Origin: Subtercola sp. PAMC28395
Lineage (GTDB): Bacteria > Actinomycetota > Actinomycetes > Actinomycetales > Microbacteriaceae
Assembly: GCF_018889995.1 (NCBI RefSeq)
Contig: NZ_CP076547.1
Coordinates: forward strand, 1,116,001 to 1,180,000
Direction of reading: 5' to 3'
Length of the DNA stretch: 64,000 nt
This document shows positions 1 through 10,262 of this stretch, one piece after another (the first letter of the stretch is position 1; each line of letters begins with the position of its first letter). Made by a program: the position numbers and the translations under genes. Under the pieces are notes generated by a model. That model ran no database searches. It had not been told where the DNA came from and was given only the letters and a program-made list of their open reading frames with translations.

Positions 1-47
1 GCGCGGTGCTGATCATCCGCCGTCGCCGCGCGCAGCACGAGGTGTAA
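1..47 (+). CDS. C-terminal end of an unidentified protein (partial)
   Basis: The third forward frame is open from the window edge to a TAA at 45-47 and encodes a tail reading AVLIIRRRRAQHEV. A short hydrophobic run followed by four arginines is the usual end of a protein whose last membrane helix stops at the cytoplasm. Only 14 residues are visible, so no family can be named. It overlaps the 3' end of the convergent gene on the other strand by about 35 bp, which slightly weakens one of the two calls. Confidence 0.4.
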   Translation, partial: AVLIIRRRRAQHEV

Positions 48-609
48 CGCTGGCTGAGAAGTGGGTTCGTCGGTTGAGGTGAATGCTGCGCTGTGCCTCT
101 TCTTCGGAGTTCGTTGCTCTCAGCTCAGCAAAATACTCGCCCGCGCCGAGAGTGAACTCAGCCTCCGTTTCGTTCGCAAGAGAGACGGTCGCTGGGTTCA
201 CTCCCGACACGGCAACGCGCACAAAGCCGGTGGCGGTGTCAGCCGGCCAGCGAGCCACCACTGCCACCTGGTGCGGTCGTCCGGTCGGTGCCGCATCGGC
301 ATGAGCGTGGGCCCGTGGGTCGCCGACGGCTTCGTCGCTCGGTGTGTCAGATGCTTCGCTCAGCGAGAACTCACCCCCCAGCGCGCGCAGGCCGACTCGC
401 ATTGTGATCGACACGGCGATGCTGATGCGCAGGCGGAACGCCGACGCGTCGGCCACTGCGATGGCGGTGAGTGAACCCACGCCGTGTCCCTGGGTACCCT
501 CTCTGAGTGCCCCACCGGGTCTACCGAAGATCTCGGTGCCGTCTCCGGTGAGAAAACGGAGCGCCACAAGCTCGGCGACGTGCGTCAGGTGTTCGTTCCC
601 AGAACTCAC
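13..609 (-). CDS. hypothetical protein
   Basis: Open frame of 198 aa from a GTG with a weak purine-rich stretch (GGGAT) upstream. I do not recognise the family. The N-terminal half is mixed hydrophobic and includes a hydrophobic stretch around residues 45-75. The middle is His/Ala/Pro-rich and may be disordered. The C-terminal third looks beta-rich, with alternating hydrophobic residues. There is no signal peptide or catalytic motif. It lies tail-to-tail with the partial gene at the window edge, and its start abuts a 16-bp tandem repeat. No competing frame on either strand looks better, but coding status is uncertain. Confidence 0.45.
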   Translation of the reverse strand: MSSGNEHLTHVAELVALRFLTGDGTEIFGRPGGALREGTQGHGVGSLTAIAVADASAFRLRISIAVSITMRVGLRALGGEFSLSEASDTPSDEAVGDPRAHAHADAAPTGRPHQVAVVARWPADTATGFVRVAVSGVNPATVSLANETEAEFTLGAGEYFAELRATNSEEEAQRSIHLNRRTHFSASVTPRAARGDGG

Positions 610-623
610 GGTGATCCCGACCT

Positions 624-703
624 CACAACGCTCAGAACCGACAACACCGGGATCTCAATACACCGAGATCTCACAACACCCAGACCTCACAACACCGAGA
701 AGC
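624..703. repeat. 16-bp tandem repeat, five degenerate units
   Basis: Five consecutive 16-bp units begin at 624, 640, 656, 672 and 688, with a consensus close to CACAACACCGAGATCT. The inner three units are the best preserved. The last unit runs through the stop codon at 687-689 of the neighbouring minus-strand gene, so it supplies that protein's last residues (FSVL). It looks like a small minisatellite made by replication slippage. Confidence 0.8.
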
Positions 704-1304
704 CCGGCGGCAGAGCTTCGCGGCCGGTGAGCGCGAGCAGGATCTCGTCACCGGAGCCGGCCCGGGCGCCGATGCGTGCGGCCAGGGAGGCCGCCTCGAC
801 GACACAGCTGATCGGCTGCCCATGTGGCTGCTCCACCGCCCTTCCGATGTCGAGCGAGTGCACGACAAGCTCGAACACGCGCGTGCGGAGGTATTCGCTC
901 AGCGTGATCCCGTGGCCGGCGATGGCCACGACCCGGCCGGTCGGAGCCTCGGCAATGCTCGATTCTGCCCTGGCCAGGGCATCCGAGATCTTCTGCACCG
1001 GATGCTCGCCCAGCCACAGCCCCGCCTCGACGCCCCGTGCTTCGACCGCCGCGGGCTCGGTGAAGTCTGCGTAGATCACGCTGAAGTACTCCTCGGCGGT
1101 GGCGAGCCCGATGCGGCCCGGATCATCGTGCCCGAGGTACGTCTCGACGGTGAGGATGGCCCTGGTCGTGTGCCCGACGAGTGACCGCACCGACCACGAC
1201 CCGAGGCCGGGCAGTTCCCATTGCGAGTCGTCGATTCGCGAGACGAGATCGACGAACGCGGCCGCCGACTGGTGAAACCTCGCGACATTGACCATGCCAA
1301 CCAT
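687..1304 (-). CDS. maleylpyruvate isomerase / mycothiol-dependent DinB-like family protein
   Basis: About 205 aa from the ATG at 1304 (MVGMVNVARF); the ATG at 1295 is equally possible. A longer frame reaches 1382 but would overlap the divergent ohr gene, so it was not used. The N-terminal part (FHQSAAAFVDLVSRID, then WSVRSLVGHTTRA) matches the helical-bundle MDMPI_N/DinB fold. In that fold conserved histidines bind metal and mycothiol serves as cofactor; here H50-like GHTTR and H-containing ELVVHSLDI are visible. The C-terminal SCP-like part is short. The substrate cannot be inferred. It is divergent from ohr, and both may serve thiol or peroxide chemistry. The 3' end carries a tandem-repeat unit. 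Confidence 0.75.
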   Translation of the reverse strand: MVGMVNVARFHQSAAAFVDLVSRIDDSQWELPGLGSWSVRSLVGHTTRAILTVETYLGHDDPGRIGLATAEEYFSVIYADFTEPAAVEARGVEAGLWLGEHPVQKISDALARAESSIAEAPTGRVVAIAGHGITLSEYLRTRVFELVVHSLDIGRAVEQPHGQPISCVVEAASLAARIGARAGSGDEILLALTGREALPPGFSVL

Positions 1305-1380
1305 CGTGGCACAGACGGGCAATACTGCACACCGTTGATTCGTGGCTCCCCAGCTCGAGAATCTGTGATTGGCTGAATGC

Positions 1381-1800
1381 ATGGAAGCCCTCTACACAGC
1401 AATTGCCCACGCATCAGGCGGAGGCCGCGACGGCCACGTTCGAAGCGAAGACGACCGACTCGACTTCGACACCCGCCCTCCGGTCGAGATGGGTGGCAGC
1501 GGGGAGGGAACGAACCCCGAACAGCTCTTCGCTGCGGGCTACGCCGCCTGCTTCCTGAGTGCCCTGCACGTGGTCGGCAGGCGCCTCGGCGTCGACACGA
1601 GCGATTCCGGCGTCTCCGCCAGTGTGAGCATCGGCAGCGACGGCAACGGCGGGTTCGGGCTGGCTGTCGAGCTCGACGTCTACATTCCCGGAGCGTCGCC
1701 AGAAGAAGCCAGGGCGGCAGCGGATGCTGCGCACGAAGTGTGCCCGTACTCCAACGCCACGCGGGGCAACATCGACGTGGTGATCACGATCGTCGAGTAG
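1381..1800 (+). CDS. ohr: organic hydroperoxide resistance protein (Ohr/OsmC family)
   Basis: 139 aa, starting at the ATG of MEALYTAIAHASGGGRDG; an in-frame codon four residues upstream was not used because Ohr proteins begin at M(K/E)ALYTA. Ohr is a cytoplasmic thiol peroxidase that reduces organic hydroperoxides with a reactive cysteine pair. Both cysteines are present, in AAGYAACF (about residue 57) and in VCPYSNATRGN near the C-terminus. The NPEQLFAAGYAAC signature and usual length fit Ohr rather than OsmC. No OhrR-type MarR gene is adjacent. Confidence 0.95.
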   Translation: MEALYTAIAHASGGGRDGHVRSEDDRLDFDTRPPVEMGGSGEGTNPEQLFAAGYAACFLSALHVVGRRLGVDTSDSGVSASVSIGSDGNGGFGLAVELDVYIPGASPEEARAAADAAHEVCPYSNATRGNIDVVITIVE

Positions 1801-1897
1801 CGGGGTTCGGCCGGATGTGCGTCGGGTGACAGCATCCGCACTCTGGCGGCGGGAGCCCGGCATCGGCGGGCGACACTCTGGCAGGTAGTGTCTTGGA

Positions 1898-2869
1898 GTG
1901 ACTGAAGCTGCTCCACCCGCACCTGACCCATCTTCGCAACTCACCGCAGAGAACCCACGACGCGGCGTCTCGGTGCTGGTGCAGTTCATCGCGATGGGGC
2001 TCGTCTGGGGCGGCAGCTTTCTGTTCATGAAGGTTGCCCTCATCGGCGTGGGTTTCGGGCAGGTCGCCTGGGCGCGCCTGGTCTTCGGCGCGGTGACGCT
2101 CGGTCTCATCGTGCTCATCGGCCGCTACCGGCTGCCTCGCGACCCGGTCGTGTGGCTGCACTTCTTCGTGATCGGCACCGTGGGGTCGGCCATCCCGTTC
2201 CTGCTCTTCGCCTGGGCCGAGCAGTATGTATCGTCGAGCCTGGCGAGCATCTACAACGCCGTGACACCGATCACGACGGCTCTGATGGCAACCCTCGCCT
2301 TCCGGGTCGAACGCTTGAACCGTGGTCAAGTTCTGGGCGTGATCATCGGAATCATCGGCACTGTGGTGATCATCGGGCCGTGGGGGTATGCAACCCTCTC
2401 GGGTGATCTCGTCGGGCAGCTCGCCTGCCTCGGAGCCGCGCTCTGCTACGGATTCTCGCTGAGCTACACCCGGCGGTTCCTGAGTGGCCGGTCGATTGCC
2501 GGGGTGCCGTTCGCCTTCATGCAGGTCGGCATGGGTGCGCTGGTGCTGCTTGCCCTCACGCCGGTTGTGGCGCTCTCGCCGGTGAACCTCTCGGGGCCGA
2601 TCGTGCTGTCGCTGGTGGCGCTCGGCGCGCTCGGCACCGGCCTGGTCTACGTCTGGAACATCAACGTGCTCCGTGCCTGGGGCCCGACGTCAGCGTCGAC
2701 CGTCACCTACATCACGCCGGTCGTCGGTGTGATCCTCGGCATTCTGGTGCTGGGTGAGACGTTCACCGTGAACGAACCGATCGGGGCTGCGCTGGTGCTG
2801 CTGGGCATCCTGCTCACCCAGAAGCGCATCAGACTCTGGGCTGCCACCAGCGCGCGTCTGCGTACCTAA
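1898..2869 (+). CDS. EamA-family (DMT superfamily) membrane transporter
   Basis: 323 aa with about ten hydrophobic helices in two similar halves, as in EamA/RhaT drug-metabolite exporters. The first half holds GLVWGGSFLFMKVAL and PFLLFAWAEQYVSSSLASI; the second holds VYVWNINVLRAWGPTSASTVTYITPVVGVILG, the usual EamA closing block. The substrate is unknown. The GTG start is supported by a -10-like TAGTGT at 1886-1891, only six bases before it, which suggests a leaderless transcript. No ribosome binding site is seen. Confidence 0.9.
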   Translation: MTEAAPPAPDPSSQLTAENPRRGVSVLVQFIAMGLVWGGSFLFMKVALIGVGFGQVAWARLVFGAVTLGLIVLIGRYRLPRDPVVWLHFFVIGTVGSAIPFLLFAWAEQYVSSSLASIYNAVTPITTALMATLAFRVERLNRGQVLGVIIGIIGTVVIIGPWGYATLSGDLVGQLACLGAALCYGFSLSYTRRFLSGRSIAGVPFAFMQVGMGALVLLALTPVVALSPVNLSGPIVLSLVALGALGTGLVYVWNINVLRAWGPTSASTVTYITPVVGVILGILVLGETFTVNEPIGAALVLLGILLTQKRIRLWAATSARLRT

Positions 2870-2939
2870 GCCATCTGCGCAACGCCGCCACCTGGTGGCG
2901 CGCAACCGCTGAGTGCCGAAACGCAATACAGTTTTGACT

Positions 2940-3278
2940 ATGGATGAGCACGGCCACGCGCCACACGACGACCCGACTGCAGGCACTGTCGATGCGCTCG
3001 AACGGCTGCAGAGCATCCGTGAAAGCATAGACAACGTCGACGCGGCGCTGATCCACATGCTGGCCGAGCGGTTCAAGTTCACGCAGGATGTCGGGCGGCT
3101 GAAGGCGGCGCATGGGTTGCCGCCAGCCGACCTCGAACGCGAGTCGCGCCAGATCAAGCGGTTGCGTGGACTCGCCGAAGAAGCGCACCTCGACCCGGAG
3201 TTCGCCGAGAAGTTCCTCAACTTCATCGTCGCGGAGGTCATCCACCACCACGAGTCGATCCGCGCGCTGGAGCTTTAG
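2940..3278 (+). CDS. chorismate mutase, AroQ (type II) family
   Basis: 112 aa from the ATG at 2940. An upstream in-frame GTG at 2913 is less likely because a -10-like TACAGT lies at 2927-2932, seven bases before the ATG. AroQ mutases convert chorismate to prephenate for Phe/Tyr synthesis. The helical domain shows the expected order: RESIDNVDAAL (first Arg), ERFKFTQDVGRLKA (second Arg and Lys), then DLERESRQIKRL. It is a free-standing mutase, not fused to a dehydratase or DAHP synthase. A structured repeat element follows the stop directly. Confidence 0.88.
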   Translation: MDEHGHAPHDDPTAGTVDALERLQSIRESIDNVDAALIHMLAERFKFTQDVGRLKAAHGLPPADLERESRQIKRLRGLAEEAHLDPEFAEKFLNFIVAEVIHHHESIRALEL

Positions 3279-3282
3279 GCGA

Positions 3283-3337
3283 GCATCCAGTGGATGCCCG
3301 CCGCGACGCCAGCGCCGAAAGGGCTATGCCCTTTCGG
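3283..3337 (+). repeat. double-hairpin dispersed element, copy 1
   Basis: Two hairpins are joined by a 17-nt linker. The first is 6 bp with an AGT loop (3283-3297). The second is 10 bp with a TAT loop (3315-3337, CCGAAAGGGC pairing with GCCCTTTCGG). It starts four bases after the chorismate mutase stop and lies between convergent genes. A second copy at 11646-11700 keeps the linker at 16 of 17 bases and has compensating changes in the first stem. It could terminate transcription, though no T-tract follows. Confidence 0.75.
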
Positions 3338-3399
3338 GCTAACTCGATTGCGATTTACCCACCCACCCCGGCGACGCTCCCGACTGCTGGCTGAGAGAC

Positions 3400-5763
3400 C
3401 TACGAAACAGCCACCGCAGACGCGAACCGCGCCGGCAGGGTGCCACGGTGCGTCTCGCGCAGCTCGTCGATGCCGATCGAGAAGTACCCCTGCACGTCGA
3501 GGGCCGCATCGAGCTTGTCGGTGACGCCGATGCGCAGCACAGGGTATCCGCGGCCGTCGCAGAGGCCCATGAACTTGACGTCGTCTTCGCGCGGCACCGA
3601 CACGATCACCCGGCCCGTCGACTCGCTGAAGAGCGCCGTGGTGATGTCGACGCCGTCGCGCAGCATGAGCTCCTCGAGCCAGACGCGTGCGCCGACGCCG
3701 AAGCGCAGCACAGCTTCTGCCAGCGCCTGGGCGAGGCCGCCGTCGCTGAGGTCGTGGGCTGAGGCGAGCAGGCTCTGCATGGCGCCGGCGTGCAGGAGGC
3801 CGGCCAGGTTGGCCTCCTTCTGCAGGTCGACGACCGGTGGGCGCCCACCGAGGTGTTCATGGATGCTTCCGGCCCACGCCGAGCCGTCGAGCTCGGTCTT
3901 CGTGATACCGAGCAGGTAGATGTTGTTGCCCTCGTCCTGCCAGCCGCTCGGCACCCGCCGGGCGACGTCGTCGATCACGCCGAGCACGCCCACGACCGGG
4001 GTGGGGTGGATGGGCGCCCCGCCGGTCTGGTTGTAGAACGAGACGTTGCCGCCCGTCACCGGGATCTCGAGCGCGAGGCACCCGTCGCTGAGGCCGGCAA
4101 CGGCCTGCGAGAACTGCCACATGACCTCGGGGTTCTCCGGGCTGCCGAAGTTGAGGCAGTCGGTGACCGCTGCCGGCACAGCACCGGTGACGGCGACGTT
4201 GCGGTAGGCCTCGGCGAGGGCGAGCTGGGCGCCGTGGTACGGATCGAGCTGGCAGTACCGGCCGTTGGCGTCGGTCGCGATCGCGAACCCGAGGCCTGAC
4301 TCCTCGTCGACGCGGATCATGCCACCATCATCGGGGAACGATAGAGCGGTGTTGCCCATCACGTAGCGGTCGTACTGGTCGGTGATCCAGCTCTTTGAGG
4401 CGAGGTTTGCACTGCCGAGCAGGGTCAGCGTCTGGGCTCGGAGGGTCTCAGCATCCGTGGCCCTCGGCAGTACTGCCGCAGTGTCGGCCTGCAGTTTGTC
4501 GATCCAGGTGGGGTAGGTCACCGGGCGGTCGTACACGGGGCCGTCGACAGCGACCGTGCGAGGTTCGACGTTGACGATCTGCTCGCCGCGCCAGTTGATG
4601 ATGAGGCGGCCGGAATCGGTGACTTCGCCCAGAACGCTGGTCTCGACATCCCATTTCGCGACAACGGCGAGAAAGGCGTCGAGCTTCTCTGGCTGAACGA
4701 CCGCCATCATGCGCTCCTGGCTCTCACTCATGAGAATTTCTTCGGCGTTGAGTGACGGGTCGCGCAGCAGCACCTTGTCGAGCTCGATGTACATGCCGCC
4801 GTCGCCGTTGCTGGCGAGTTCGCTGGTCGCGCACGAGATGCCGGCTGCGCCGAGGTCCTGGATGCCCTCAACGAGCTTCTCGCGGAACAACTCGAGGCAG
4901 CACTCGATGAGTACCTTCTCGGCGAACGGGTCGCCCACCTGCACCGCCGGGCGCTTGGTCGGGCCTTTCGCGTCGAAGGTGTCACTCGCGAGGATCGACG
5001 CCCCGCCGATTCCGTCGCCGCCGGTGCGTGCGCCGAAGAGCACCACCTTGTTGCCCGCACCGCTCGCATTTGCGAGGTGGATGTCTTCGTGCCGCAGTAC
5101 GCCCACGGCCAGCGCGTTCACCAGCGGGTTGCCCTGGTAGACGCTGTCGAAGTAGGTCTCACCGCCGATGTTCGGCAGCCCCAGGCAGTTCGCGTAGAAG
5201 CTGATGCCGCCGACAACCCCGTGCACGACGCGGGCGGTGTCTTCATTGTCGATGTCGCCGAAGCGCAGCTGGTCCATGACGGCCACCGGGCGTGCGCCCA
5301 TGGAGATGATGTCACGCACGATGCCGCCGACGCCGGTTGCGGCACCCTGGAACGGCTCGATGTAGCTCGGGTGGTTGTGCGACTCGACCTTGAACGTGAC
5401 CGCCCAGCCCTCGCCCACATCTACCACGCCGGCGTTCTCGCCGATGCCCACCATCAGGTTCTTGCGCATCTTCTCGGTCGTCTTCGAGCCGAACTGGCGC
5501 AGGTAGATCTTGCTCGACTTGTACGAACAGTGCTCGCTCCACATCACCGAGTACATGGCGAGCTCGCCGCTCGTGGGGCGCCGGCCGAGGATCTGCTTGA
5601 TCTGCTCGTACTCGTCTTCTTTGAGGCCGAGCGCGGCAAACGGCTGCACCTTGTCGGGAGTGGCGATGGCAACACTCACGCTGTCGACCGGTGGATGCCC
5701 GGCAGAGCCCCCCGCACCGCGATCGTCGTTCGTGCGGGCGTCGGTCACGGGGCTGTCAGACAC
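3400..5763 (-). CDS. purL: phosphoribosylformylglycinamidine synthase subunit PurL
   Basis: 787 aa from a GTG at 5763, preceded by AAGGAG 11 nt upstream. The frame stays open to 6102, but that extension is Arg/Ala-rich and lacks an RBS. PurL is the synthetase subunit that amidates FGAR to FGAM with ATP, using ammonia from PurQ; the length fits the small-PurL type that works with PurS and PurQ. Visible motifs are [15 protein letters not shown], the ATP/Mg site around [27 protein letters not shown] and, in the second half, [15 protein letters not shown] and [17 protein letters not shown]. purQ and purS lie on the same strand upstream, separated by an unrelated plus-strand gene. Confidence 0.96.
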   Translation of the reverse strand: MSDSPVTDARTNDDRGAGGSAGHPPVDSVSVAIATPDKVQPFAALGLKEDEYEQIKQILGRRPTSGELAMYSVMWSEHCSYKSSKIYLRQFGSKTTEKMRKNLMVGIGENAGVVDVGEGWAVTFKVESHNHPSYIEPFQGAATGVGGIVRDIISMGARPVAVMDQLRFGDIDNEDTARVVHGVVGGISFYANCLGLPNIGGETYFDSVYQGNPLVNALAVGVLRHEDIHLANASGAGNKVVLFGARTGGDGIGGASILASDTFDAKGPTKRPAVQVGDPFAEKVLIECCLELFREKLVEGIQDLGAAGISCATSELASNGDGGMYIELDKVLLRDPSLNAEEILMSESQERMMAVVQPEKLDAFLAVVAKWDVETSVLGEVTDSGRLIINWRGEQIVNVEPRTVAVDGPVYDRPVTYPTWIDKLQADTAAVLPRATDAETLRAQTLTLLGSANLASKSWITDQYDRYVMGNTALSFPDDGGMIRVDEESGLGFAIATDANGRYCQLDPYHGAQLALAEAYRNVAVTGAVPAAVTDCLNFGSPENPEVMWQFSQAVAGLSDGCLALEIPVTGGNVSFYNQTGGAPIHPTPVVGVLGVIDDVARRVPSGWQDEGNNIYLLGITKTELDGSAWAGSIHEHLGGRPPVVDLQKEANLAGLLHAGAMQSLLASAHDLSDGGLAQALAEAVLRFGVGARVWLEELMLRDGVDITTALFSESTGRVIVSVPREDDVKFMGLCDGRGYPVLRIGVTDKLDAALDVQGYFSIGIDELRETHRGTLPARFASAVAVS

Positions 5764-5873
5764 GCGGGTGTGCTCCTTCAGGGGCGGCAGTACGGGCGGC
5801 CCCAATTCTACCCGCGCTCCTCCTCGCGCCGCGCGGCGTCGGAACGAGCGGGCCGGGCGCACCACACGCGCAA

Positions 5874-5923
5874 GTGCGCGCAAACGTCCCCAAGGATGGC
5901 GGATTACGGACGCTTTCGCGCAC
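5874..5923. repeat. dispersed ~53-bp palindrome, copy A
   Basis: Left arm GTGCGCGCAAACGTCCC and right arm GGACGCTTTCGCGCAC form an imperfect inverted repeat. It matches copies at 6693, 6774, 14995, 15119 and 54209. Copy A is the only one between divergent genes (purL and the 6033 membrane protein). The others lie between convergent gene ends. Confidence 0.7.
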
Positions 5924-6032
5924 CCGGCGCGGACGGTCGGGTCGGGGTCGGCGAGCAACGGGCCGGGCTTCGAGCCTGCCGGGCATCCAGGCGGAACGGG
6001 CATCCATTCGGCGCAGTGGTAGCGTGATCGGC

Positions 6033-6677
6033 GTGAGCGAGCCAGCTTCAGAGCAACCGCGCAGTGGGGTGGATTCCTCAGGCAGGCCGCAGCGAGTGCC
6101 ATTGCCGTACCAGCAGCTGGGCGTGATCGTGGTGGGTGTGAGTCTCGCCGTGTGGTGGCCGGCGTTCACGCTGGGGGCGTGGGGGGAGATCTTCTTCGAC
6201 AACCTGCTCACGGTCTGGGCTGCAACGACTGCAGCCTTCATTGTGGTCGTGCTGGTCCCGGGTGCCCGCAAGCGTCTCGGCTGGCGGTTGCTCACGCTGC
6301 TGCTGCCGTCGTTCTGGTTGGTGATCAACATCGCAGTGCCGGCCGACGGGGGCAATCTCGCCCTCGCGCTGGTGGCCCTGCTTGGGATCGGCGTCATTCT
6401 GCTGGGCATCCCGTTCACCATGTGGGTGCTCGCTCGGGTTGTCTGGCCCGATCTGTCAGACGAGGTGCCAGCGCGCGGAAAGCTGCTCGTGGTCTTCGCT
6501 GTGCTGCTCATCGCCGCTGGATCGTTCGCGCTCGGGGCGAACGAGTCGAAGTTCCTGACCTGCGAGGACTTTACTGTCAGCGGCAACTCCGAGCCCCCGG
6601 GCTGCGTGCACGCCGATGCTCCGGTGTCGTTCCTTCCCCCCGCGACCCTCGAGTCTTCCCCCGCCGCGACCCGCTAG
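6033..6677 (+). CDS. small integral membrane protein, unknown function
   Basis: 214 aa from the GTG at 6033 ([10 protein letters not shown]); a GTG at 6024 in the same frame is also possible. About four hydrophobic helices can be read: [50 protein letters not shown] with [20 protein letters not shown], and [19 protein letters not shown] short extracytoplasmic tail with two cysteines (LTCEDF and PPGCVHA) could form a disulphide. I do not recognise a family. It sits alone between the purL and purQ-purS transcription units, with palindromic repeats on both sides. Confidence 0.75.
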   Translation: MSEPASEQPRSGVDSSGRPQRVPLPYQQLGVIVVGVSLAVWWPAFTLGAWGEIFFDNLLTVWAATTAAFIVVVLVPGARKRLGWRLLTLLLPSFWLVINIAVPADGGNLALALVALLGIGVILLGIPFTMWVLARVVWPDLSDEVPARGKLLVVFAVLLIAAGSFALGANESKFLTCEDFTVSGNSEPPGCVHADAPVSFLPPATLESSPAATR

Positions 6678-6692
6678 CCCGCGACATTCGGA

Positions 6693-6745
6693 GGTGCGGG
6701 CAAACGTCCCAAAAGTGGGCCGTTTCGGGCCGATTCTGCGCACCC
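6693..6745. repeat. dispersed ~53-bp palindrome, copy B (degenerate)
   Basis: The left arm GGTGCGGGCAAACGTCCC is well conserved. The right arm ends GATTCTGCGCACCC and has drifted. It is paired with copy C, about 30 bp further on, in the gap between the convergent membrane gene and purQ. Confidence 0.65.
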
Positions 6746-6773
6746 GGGAGTCCGGCGGGGTCCCGGAACGTGC

Positions 6774-6827
6774 GGGTGCGCGAAAGCGTCCCTAAGTTCG
6801 GCTTCGTCAGGCCGTTTTCGCGCACTC
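6774..6827. repeat. dispersed ~53-bp palindrome, copy C
   Basis: Left arm GGGTGCGCGAAAGCGTCCC and right arm GCCGTTTTCGCGCACTCG. It shows the same design as the other copies and forms a tandem pair with copy B just past the purQ stop. Confidence 0.7.
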
Positions 6828-6854
6828 GCGAGTGCTACGGCCGCCTGCCGAGGG

Positions 6855-7621
<767 letters not shown>

Positions 7622-7622
<1 letters not shown>

Positions 7623-7990
7623 CACGCGAGTCCTTCGCTGATCTCGGCCTGGCCCTCGGGGGTCGACGCCTCGTCAAACGAGGTGTCGGTGGTCACATTG
7701 CCCGTCTCAAAGTCGTGTTCGGCATCGAAACCGAACCCGTCTGCGCCGGCGAAGTGCACGCTGATCACGTCTTCGATCACGAGGTTCGCCAGGATCTCGT
7801 CTGCCAGAGTTGCAACTTCGGCGAGGATCGCGTCGTCGGCCGGGCCGGTGACTTCGATCTCGAAGCGCTTGCCGACGCGCACGCCGGTGATCTGCGAGCG
7901 ACCCTGGCGGGCCAGCGCGCCAGCTACAGCCTTGCCCTGGGGGTCGAGCAACTCGGCCTTGGGCATTACTTCAACGACGATTGTGGGCAC
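7622..7990 (-). CDS. purS: phosphoribosylformylglycinamidine synthase subunit PurS
   Basis: 122 aa from a GTG at 7990. PurS is the small bridging subunit needed for the PurL-PurQ complex in Gram-positive bacteria. The core is standard ([22 protein letters not shown], then [12 protein letters not shown] and [13 protein letters not shown]). After about residue 85 there is an acidic, Ser/Thr-rich tail of roughly 35 residues that ordinary PurS proteins of about 80 aa lack. It is the first gene of a purS-purQ operon and its promoter region is shared with the divergent Fur-family gene. Confidence 0.94.
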
Positions 7991-8060
7991 CAGGGACTCC
8001 AGAACTCAGACGGGGCGAATGGTCACATTCTACGCGCACGGGTTCGTGAGGTGAGTGTTC

Positions 8061-8085
8061 CTTATTATGAATTGCTCGTAATAAG
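8061..8085. promoter_or_regulatory. Fur/PerR-like inverted repeat
   Basis: CTTATTA at 8061-8067 and TAATAAG at 8079-8085 form a perfect 7-bp inverted repeat with an 11-bp spacer, in an AT-rich patch within GC-rich DNA. It lies 15 bp before the Fur-family gene. The TTAT/ATAA shape is typical of Fur and PerR operators, so autoregulation is the natural reading. Confidence 0.65.
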
Positions 8086-8100
8086 TGATTGACTGGATAC

Positions 8101-8553
8101 ATGTCCACGGCGCTTGAAGACAGCATCCGCGCCGCAGGTCTGCGGGTAACGACCCAACGCCTGGCGGCCCTCGAGGTGCTCGAGCGTGTGCCCCACGCCG
8201 ATACGGAGGCCGTTCACCGCCTCATCCGTGAGACGCATCCCGAGATCACGCTGCAGTCGGTGTATGTCGTGCTTGCCGCCCTCACCGGCGCGGGGCTGCT
8301 GCGCCGCATCGAGCCCGCCGGTTCTCCCGCGCTCTACGAACGCCGCATCGGCGACAACCATCACCACGCCATCTGCAGCGCGTGCGGCACCGTGCAAGAC
8401 ATCGACTGCGTCGTCGGTCAGACCCCCTGCCTCACACCCGACGATGCGGGTGGCTTCGCCGTCGCCTCAGCCGACGTCACGTTCTGGGGTCTCTGCCCGA
8501 CGTGCCAGCAGGCAAACGCGGCGACGGATGCTGTGGCCGCCGTTTCGCCCTGA
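8101..8553 (+). CDS. Fur-family (PerR/FurA-like) transcriptional repressor
   Basis: 150 aa; the ATG at 8101 is chosen over a TTG at 8089. The winged-helix domain spans about 1-80 (GLRVTTQRLAALEVLE, then EITLQSVYVVLAALTGAGLL). The dimer/metal domain has NHHHAICSACG and FWGLCPTC, two CxxC pairs for structural zinc. Adjacency to catalase on the same strand points to a peroxide-sensing PerR/CatR role rather than iron uptake; that is inference from context. It probably represses itself through the inverted repeat just upstream. Confidence 0.9.
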   Translation: MSTALEDSIRAAGLRVTTQRLAALEVLERVPHADTEAVHRLIRETHPEITLQSVYVVLAALTGAGLLRRIEPAGSPALYERRIGDNHHHAICSACGTVQDIDCVVGQTPCLTPDDAGGFAVASADVTFWGLCPTCQQANAATDAVAAVSP

Positions 8554-8643
8554 ATCGAGCTGTGCCGATCATCCATGCCCGACACCTCACGCTGACCCGC
8601 CCCGAACCAACCGAAACCGCATACGAAACCAACGAGGAGCATC

Positions 8644-10218
8644 ATGACTGACACGACGACCAGCGCCGCGAACAGCGGAGCGAACTACACCACCACGAAC
8701 TCCGGCGCCCCTGTCGCGAGCGACGAGCACTCGCAGAGCGTCGGCGCCGACGGAGTCATTCCCCTGCATGACCACTACCTGCTCGAGAAGCTCGCCCAGT
8801 TCAACCGCGAGAAGGTGCCAGAGCGCATCGTGCACGCGAAGGGCGGCGGTGCTTTCGGCGTTCTCGAGGTCACGCATGACATCTCGGCCTATACCCGTGC
8901 CGCCCTCTTCCAGCCCGGCGTCACGACCGAGGCGCTCGCCCGGTTCTCTACGGTCGCCGGCGAACAGGGTAGCCCCGACACGTGGCGCGACCCCCGCGGT
9001 TTTGCGCTGAAGTTCTACACCACCGAGGGCAACTACGACCTCGTCGGCAACAACACGCCCGTCTTCTTCATTCGCGACGGCATCAAGTTCCCTGACTTCA
9101 TCCACTCGCAGAAGCGCCTGCCGGGCACCCACCTGCGCAACAACGACATGCAGTGGGACTTCTGGTCACTCAGCCCTGAGACCGCCCACCAGGTCACCTG
9201 GCTGATGGGCGACCGCGGCCTGCCGAAGTCGTGGCGCAACATGGACGGCTTCGGTTCGCACACCTACCAGTGGATCAACGCCGCCGGCGAACGCTTCTGG
9301 GTCAAGTACCACTTCAAGACCAACCAGGGCATCGAGACCCTGAGCCAGGAAGACGCGAACCAGATCGCCGGCGAAGACGCCGACTTCCACATCCGCGACC
9401 TGGGCGAGGCGATTGATCGCGGCGACTTCCCGAGCTGGACGCTCTCGGTTCAGATCATGCCCTACGCCGACGCGGCGACGTATCGATTCAACCCCTTCGA
9501 CCTCACCAAGGTCTGGCCGCACGCAGACTACCCGCTGCACGAGGTCGGCCAGCTCACCCTCAACCGCAACCCCGAGAACTACTTCGCCGAGATCGAGCAG
9601 GCGACCTTCGCCCCTTCGAACTTCGTGCCCGGCATCGCTGCGAGCCCCGACAAGATGCTGCTCGCCCGCATCTTCAGCTACGCGGATGCCCACCGCTACC
9701 GTGTCGGAACGAACCACGCCCAGCTGCCGGTCAACGCCCCGCACGCGGCCGAGGTTCGCTCGTACTCCAAAGACGGCGCAGCCCGTTACGCGTACAACCC
9801 GCCCGCTGTTCCCGTCTACGCCCCGAACTCGGTGGGCGGCCCTGCTGCGTCTCCGGATGCCGCCGGCGACACCCCCGGCTGGCAGAATGACGGCGAACTG
9901 CAGCGCACCGCCGCGACGCTCCACTCCGAAGACGACGACTTCGGCCAGGCAGGCACCCTCGTCCGCGAGGTGCTCGACGACGCCGGGCGCGAACGCCTCG
10001 TTGGCAACATCGCCGGCCACGTCGGCCAGGTGACGGTACCCGAGATCAAGGCCCGCGCCATCCAGTACTGGAAGAACGTCGACCAGAATCTGGGTGAACG
10101 AGTAGAGGCTGCGCTCGCCGACGCCGCATCCTCAGGCGGCATCGACCCTGACATCGCACCCCCGAACGCTGCTGCCGCTGGCCACGAAGCAGAGGCAGAC
10201 GTCGCACTGAAGGTCTGA
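8644..10218 (+). CDS. monofunctional haem catalase
   Basis: 524 aa with GAGGAG six bases before the ATG. It disproportionates hydrogen peroxide in the cytoplasm. The catalytic His is in [14 protein letters not shown], the Asn in [15 protein letters not shown], and the proximal haem Tyr in [16 protein letters not shown]. The length suits the small-subunit (clade 3) type. The last 100 residues carry the usual C-terminal helical domain and an Ala-rich tail. It follows the Fur-family repressor by 90 bp and ends 44 bp before a strong hairpin. Co-regulation by peroxide is likely. Confidence 0.97.
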   Translation: MTDTTTSAANSGANYTTTNSGAPVASDEHSQSVGADGVIPLHDHYLLEKLAQFNREKVPERIVHAKGGGAFGVLEVTHDISAYTRAALFQPGVTTEALARFSTVAGEQGSPDTWRDPRGFALKFYTTEGNYDLVGNNTPVFFIRDGIKFPDFIHSQKRLPGTHLRNNDMQWDFWSLSPETAHQVTWLMGDRGLPKSWRNMDGFGSHTYQWINAAGERFWVKYHFKTNQGIETLSQEDANQIAGEDADFHIRDLGEAIDRGDFPSWTLSVQIMPYADAATYRFNPFDLTKVWPHADYPLHEVGQLTLNRNPENYFAEIEQATFAPSNFVPGIAASPDKMLLARIFSYADAHRYRVGTNHAQLPVNAPHAAEVRSYSKDGAARYAYNPPAVPVYAPNSVGGPAASPDAAGDTPGWQNDGELQRTAATLHSEDDDFGQAGTLVREVLDDAGRERLVGNIAGHVGQVTVPEIKARAIQYWKNVDQNLGERVEAALADAASSGGIDPDIAPPNAAAAGHEAEADVALKV

Positions 10219-10262
10219 CCTCACCCGCAGCCGTCGATATACGGCTCGCCGTGAACGCCAAG

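Noticed and set aside
5764..6102. N-terminal extension of PurL and plus-strand frames over the same stretch
   Set aside because: No ribosome binding site, and the composition is Arg/Ala-rich. The GTG at 5763 has AAGGAG upstream and begins directly before the conserved PurL region.
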